A stretch of 64,000 nt of DNA from Streptomyces sp. NBC_01454 (lineage in GTDB: Bacteria > Actinomycetota > Actinomycetes > Streptomycetales > Streptomycetaceae), in assembly GCF_036227565.1 (NCBI RefSeq), contig NZ_CP109460.1, positions 6,262,001 to 6,326,000 of the forward strand. The letters are read 5' to 3'. Each line of letters begins with the position of its first letter. Within the stretch, counting starts at the first letter, position 1. Both the position numbers and the translations under genes were made by a program. The notes beneath the pieces were generated by a model. The model saw only the letters and a program-made list of their open reading frames with translations, ran no database searches and was not told where the DNA came from. Of this stretch, positions 61,081 to 64,000 are shown in pieces.

Positions 61081-61103
61081 TTGTCAGTGCAGGGTCGTAC
61101 GGT
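61081..61103 (+). promoter_or_regulatory. PafBC-type promoter for uvrB, exact match
   Basis: TTGTCAGTG (61081-61089), 8-nt spacer, TACGGT (61098-61103), then 7 nt to the ATG. Exact fit to TTGTCRGTG-N8-TANNNT; predicts a leaderless, damage-inducible uvrB transcript. Confidence 0.8.
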
Positions 61104-61110
61104 GGATCCC

Positions 61111-63243
61111 ATGCGGCCCGTATCAAAGATCGAACGCACGGTGGCGCCTTTCGAGGTCGTCAGCCCCTACCAGCCCAGCGGCGACCAGCCGGCGGCCATC
61201 GCCGAACTGGAGAAGCGCGTCCGCGGGGGTGAAAAGGACGTCGTCCTGCTGGGCGCCACGGGTACCGGCAAGTCGGCGACCACCGCGTGGATGATCGAGA
61301 AGCTGCAGCGCCCGACGCTCGTCCTGGCGCCCAACAAGACCCTCGCGGCCCAGCTCGCCAACGAATTCCGCGAGCTGCTGCCGAACAACGCCGTCGAGTA
61401 CTTCGTCTCCTACTACGACTACTACCAGCCCGAGGCGTACGTCCCGCAGTCCGATACGTACATCGAGAAGGACTCCTCCATCAACGAGGAGGTCGAACGG
61501 CTGCGCCACTCCGCCACGAATTCGCTGCTCACCCGGCGTGATGTCATCGTCGTCGCCTCGGTGTCCTGCATCTACGGCCTCGGTACGCCGCAGGAGTACG
61601 TCGACCGGATGGTGCCGCTGAAGGTCGGCGACGAATTCGACCGCGACCAGCTGCTGCGCCGCTTCGTCGACATCCAGTACACCCGCAACGACGTGTCCTT
61701 CACCCGCGGCACCTTCCGGGTGCGGGGCGACACCATCGAGATCTTCCCGGTCTACGAAGAGCTGGCCGTGCGGATCGAGATGTTCGGCGACGAGATCGAG
61801 GCGCTGTCCACCCTCCACCCGCTCACCGGCGAGGTGATCACCGACGACCAGGAGCTGTACATCTTCCCGGCCAGCCACTACATCGCGGGGCCGGAGAGGA
61901 TGGAGCGGGCCATCGCCGGGATCGAGGCCGAGCTGGCGGACAGCCTCGCCACCATGGAGAAGCAGGGCAAGATGCTGGAGGCCCAGCGGCTGCGGATGCG
62001 CACCACGTACGACATCGAGATGATGCGTCAGATCGGCTCCTGCTCGGGCATCGAGAACTACTCCATGCACATGGACGGCCGCGAGCCCGGTTCCGCGCCC
62101 CACACCCTCATCGACTACTTCCCGGACGACTTCCTCCTGGTCATCGACGAGTCGCATGTCACGGTCCCGCAGATCGGCGCCATGTACGAGGGCGACGCCT
62201 CCCGCAAGCGCACCCTCGTCGAGCACGGCTTCCGGCTGCCGTCGGCCATGGACAACCGGCCGCTGAAGTGGGAAGAGTTCCTCGGGCGCATCGGGCAGAC
62301 GGTGTATCTGTCCGCGACCCCGGGCCCGTACGAGCTGGCCCGCGGGGACGGCTTCGTGGAGCAGATCATCCGTCCGACCGGTCTGGTCGATCCGGAGGTG
62401 GTGGTCAAGCCCACCGACGGGCAGATCGACGACCTGGTGCACGAGATCCGTGCGCGCACCGAGAAGAACGAACGCGTCCTGGTCACCACCCTCACCAAGA
62501 AGATGGCCGAGGACCTCACCGACTACTTCCTCGAGCTCGGCATCCAGGTCCGCTATCTGCACAGCGACGTGGACACCCTGCGGCGTGTGGAGCTGCTGCG
62601 CGAGCTGCGAGCGGGTGAGTACGACGTCCTGGTGGGCATCAACCTGCTGCGGGAGGGCCTCGACCTCCCCGAGGTCTCCCTGGTGGCCATTCTGGACGCC
62701 GACAAGGAGGGCTTCCTGCGGTCCGGTTCGGCGCTCATCCAGACCATCGGACGCGCGGCGCGCAATGTCTCCGGCCAGGTGCACATGTACGCCGACAAGG
62801 TCACCCGGGCGATGGAGAAGGCCATCGACGAGACCAACCGCCGCCGGGAGAAGCAGCTGGCCTACAACAAGGCGAACGGCATCGACCCGCAGCCGCTCCG
62901 CAAGAAGATCGGCGACATCGTCGCCACGATCGCCCGGGAGGAGATCGACACCCGGGAGCTGCTGGGCACGGGGTACCGCCAGGGCGCGGAGGCCAAGGAC
63001 ACCAAGGGCAAGGCACCGGTCCCGGCGCTGGGGGCCAAGGCCGCGAAGGGCAAGGGCGGCAAGGAAGCGGCGGCACTGACGGACCGTCCCGCCGCCGAAC
63101 TGGCCGAGCTCATCGAGGAGATGACGGAGCGGATGCGGGCCGCCGCGGCCGAGCTGCAGTTCGAGGTCGCCGCCAGGCTCCGCGACGAGGTCGGCGAACT
63201 GAAGAAGGAGCTGCGGCAAATGAGGGAGGCCGGGGTGAAGTAG
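61111..63243 (+). CDS. uvrB: Excinuclease ABC subunit B
   Basis: A 710-aa UvrB, the damage-verification helicase of nucleotide-excision repair that loads UvrC. Walker A GATGTGKS at residues 48-55, beta-hairpin region [22 protein letters not shown]alker B, motif [29 protein letters not shown] and QTIGRAARN, and a C-terminal UVR domain (about 665-700) for UvrC binding. An Ala/Lys-rich linker before the UVR domain is typical of streptomycetes. ATG 61111 is set by the promoter and by the [18 protein letters not shown] start. Confidence 0.97.
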   Translation: MRPVSKIERTVAPFEVVSPYQPSGDQPAAIAELEKRVRGGEKDVVLLGATGTGKSATTAWMIEKLQRPTLVLAPNKTLAAQLANEFRELLPNNAVEYFVSYYDYYQPEAYVPQSDTYIEKDSSINEEVERLRHSATNSLLTRRDVIVVASVSCIYGLGTPQEYVDRMVPLKVGDEFDRDQLLRRFVDIQYTRNDVSFTRGTFRVRGDTIEIFPVYEELAVRIEMFGDEIEALSTLHPLTGEVITDDQELYIFPASHYIAGPERMERAIAGIEAELADSLATMEKQGKMLEAQRLRMRTTYDIEMMRQIGSCSGIENYSMHMDGREPGSAPHTLIDYFPDDFLLVIDESHVTVPQIGAMYEGDASRKRTLVEHGFRLPSAMDNRPLKWEEFLGRIGQTVYLSATPGPYELARGDGFVEQIIRPTGLVDPEVVVKPTDGQIDDLVHEIRARTEKNERVLVTTLTKKMAEDLTDYFLELGIQVRYLHSDVDTLRRVELLRELRAGEYDVLVGINLLREGLDLPEVSLVAILDADKEGFLRSGSALIQTIGRAARNVSGQVHMYADKVTRAMEKAIDETNRRREKQLAYNKANGIDPQPLRKKIGDIVATIAREEIDTRELLGTGYRQGAEAKDTKGKAPVPALGAKAAKGKGGKEAAALTDRPAAELAELIEEMTERMRAAAAELQFEVAARLRDEVGELKKELRQMREAGVK

Positions 63244-63428
63244 CGGGGCGGCGTCAGCTGAGGGTGAGTGAGCCAAGGGGCGGCGCCCGGCCGGTCCGTC
63301 CGGACGGGGCCGTATCCGCCTGAGCGGGGCATCACCGCAAGTGAACGGGGTGTGCCCAGCGGTTCCCGGTGTGTTGCAGAAGCGCCACAAAAGGCGAGCC
63401 ACAGCCGCTTTCGGCACGTCGGCGTGCA

Positions 63429-63434
63429 TAGGGT
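63429..63434 (+). promoter_or_regulatory. Possible -10 box for the terD gene
   Basis: TAGGGT, 52 nt upstream of the terD start, matches a Streptomyces -10. No good -35 is present (GCTTTC at 16 nt spacing is the nearest). Confidence 0.25.
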
Positions 63435-63486
63435 CGAAGGGGCCGCCGGAAAGCTGGGCGGGGACAGTACAGAGAGGGGACGGCGC

Positions 63487-64000
63487 GTGTCGGTCAATTT
63501 GGCCAAGGGACAGGGCATCAGCCTGGAGAAGTCCGACGGAGGAAGCCTGACCGCGGTGCGGATGGGGCTGGGATGGCGTTCGGCGCCGCGCCGCGGGCTG
63601 TTCGGAAGGCGGACCAGTGAGATCGACCTCGATGCCTCGGCGGTGCTGTTCGCCGAGAAGAAGCCCATAGATGTCGTCTTCTTCCAGCACCTGACCAGCG
63701 ATGACGGCGCGGTCCGGCACACCGGCGACAACCTGGTCGGTGGTGCGGGCAAGGGCGGTGACGACGAGGCGATCCTGGTGGACCTGGCGCGGGTGCCGGT
63801 GCACATCGACCAGATCGTGTTCACCGTCAACTCCTTCACCGGCCAGACCTTCGCCGAGGTGCAGGATGCCTTCTGCCGTCTGGTGGACGAGACCACCGGC
63901 GAGGAGCTGGCCCGCTACACCCTCACGGGCGGCGGCGACTACACCGCACAGGTCATGTCCAAGGTGCACCGGGTGGGCGACGGCTGGCAGATGACCGCCA
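63487..64000 (+). CDS. TerD-family stress protein (3' end outside window)
   Basis: The frame is open to base 64000, 171 codons seen. VNLAKGQGISLEKSDGGSL, then VRMGLGWRSAP, IDLDASAVLF, DDEAILVDLARVP and IVFTVNSFTGQTFAEVQDAFCRLVD are TerD-family (tellurite resistance and Ca-binding) blocks, with acidic residues at the calcium-site positions. Streptomyces carry many TerD paralogues linked to stress and differentiation. GTG 63487 has AGAGGGG upstream. Confidence 0.92.
   Translation, partial: MSVNLAKGQGISLEKSDGGSLTAVRMGLGWRSAPRRGLFGRRTSEIDLDASAVLFAEKKPIDVVFFQHLTSDDGAVRHTGDNLVGGAGKGGDDEAILVDLARVPVHIDQIVFTVNSFTGQTFAEVQDAFCRLVDETTGEELARYTLTGGGDYTAQVMSKVHRVGDGWQMTA

Overview
The window is high-GC actinobacterial DNA. 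Codons end overwhelmingly in G or C, GTG starts are common, and genes are closely packed. The gene set (polA, rpsA, coaE, uvrB, pyk, a pdtaR-type ANTAR regulator, a liv amino-acid ABC operon, hrpB, DUF6343, DUF3068) is that of a Streptomyces core-chromosome segment. I infer Streptomyces and cannot name the species. One tRNA gene is present (tRNA-Leu, CAA). I see no rRNA, insertion sequence, prophage or CRISPR array.

Layout. 1-7 kb: the 3' part of a sensor histidine kinase, a secreted GH101 endo-alpha-N-acetylgalactosaminidase, a convergent GH35 beta-galactosidase and a divergent AraC-type regulator, which look like an O-glycan foraging island. 7-15 kb: aminopeptidase N, a coupled pair resembling the first two desferrioxamine genes (desA-like and desB-like) without desC/desD, a SIMPL-domain protein and pyruvate kinase. 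15-16.9 kb: an atypical HTH / zinc-ribbon / LAGLIDADG-like gene beside tRNA-Leu, then the ANTAR response regulator. 16.9-22.7 kb: livFGMHK on the minus strand, with a strong hairpin between livK and livH. 23-26 kb: a hot-dog thioesterase and an FdhF-type molybdopterin oxidoreductase. 26-36 kb: polA, a secreted lytic transglycosylase with Ig-like domains, a 44-aa membrane peptide, a DUF3068 protein, helicase HrpB and a methyltransferase. 36-42 kb: rpsA, a PAC2 protein, coaE, a cupin, a TPR protein and DUF6343. 42-50.6 kb: a UvrD-like helicase divergent from a three-gene operon (SNF2 helicase, SWIM zinc-finger protein, helicase-associated XPB/Ssl2-like protein). 50.6-58.9 kb: a FAD oxidoreductase with a possible coupled small ORF, a quinone oxidoreductase, an IclR-type regulator, small accessory genes, a WGR/beta-propeller protein, a PemK/MazF-like protein and DUF1697. 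59-64 kb: ogt, a secreted glycerophosphodiesterase, uvrB and the start of a terD gene.

The most interesting thread is regulatory. The actinobacterial RecA-independent DNA-damage (PafBC-type) promoter pattern TTGTCAGTG-N8-TANNNT occurs exactly upstream of uvrB, ogt and the WGR/beta-propeller gene. It occurs with one -10 mismatch upstream of polA and of the SNF2-SWIM-XPB-like operon. Three of these (uvrB, polA, ogt) place the start codon only 6-7 nt after the -10 box, so their transcripts should be leaderless. This links two poorly characterised loci, the WGR/propeller protein and the SNF2-SWIM operon, to known repair genes as candidate members of one damage regulon.
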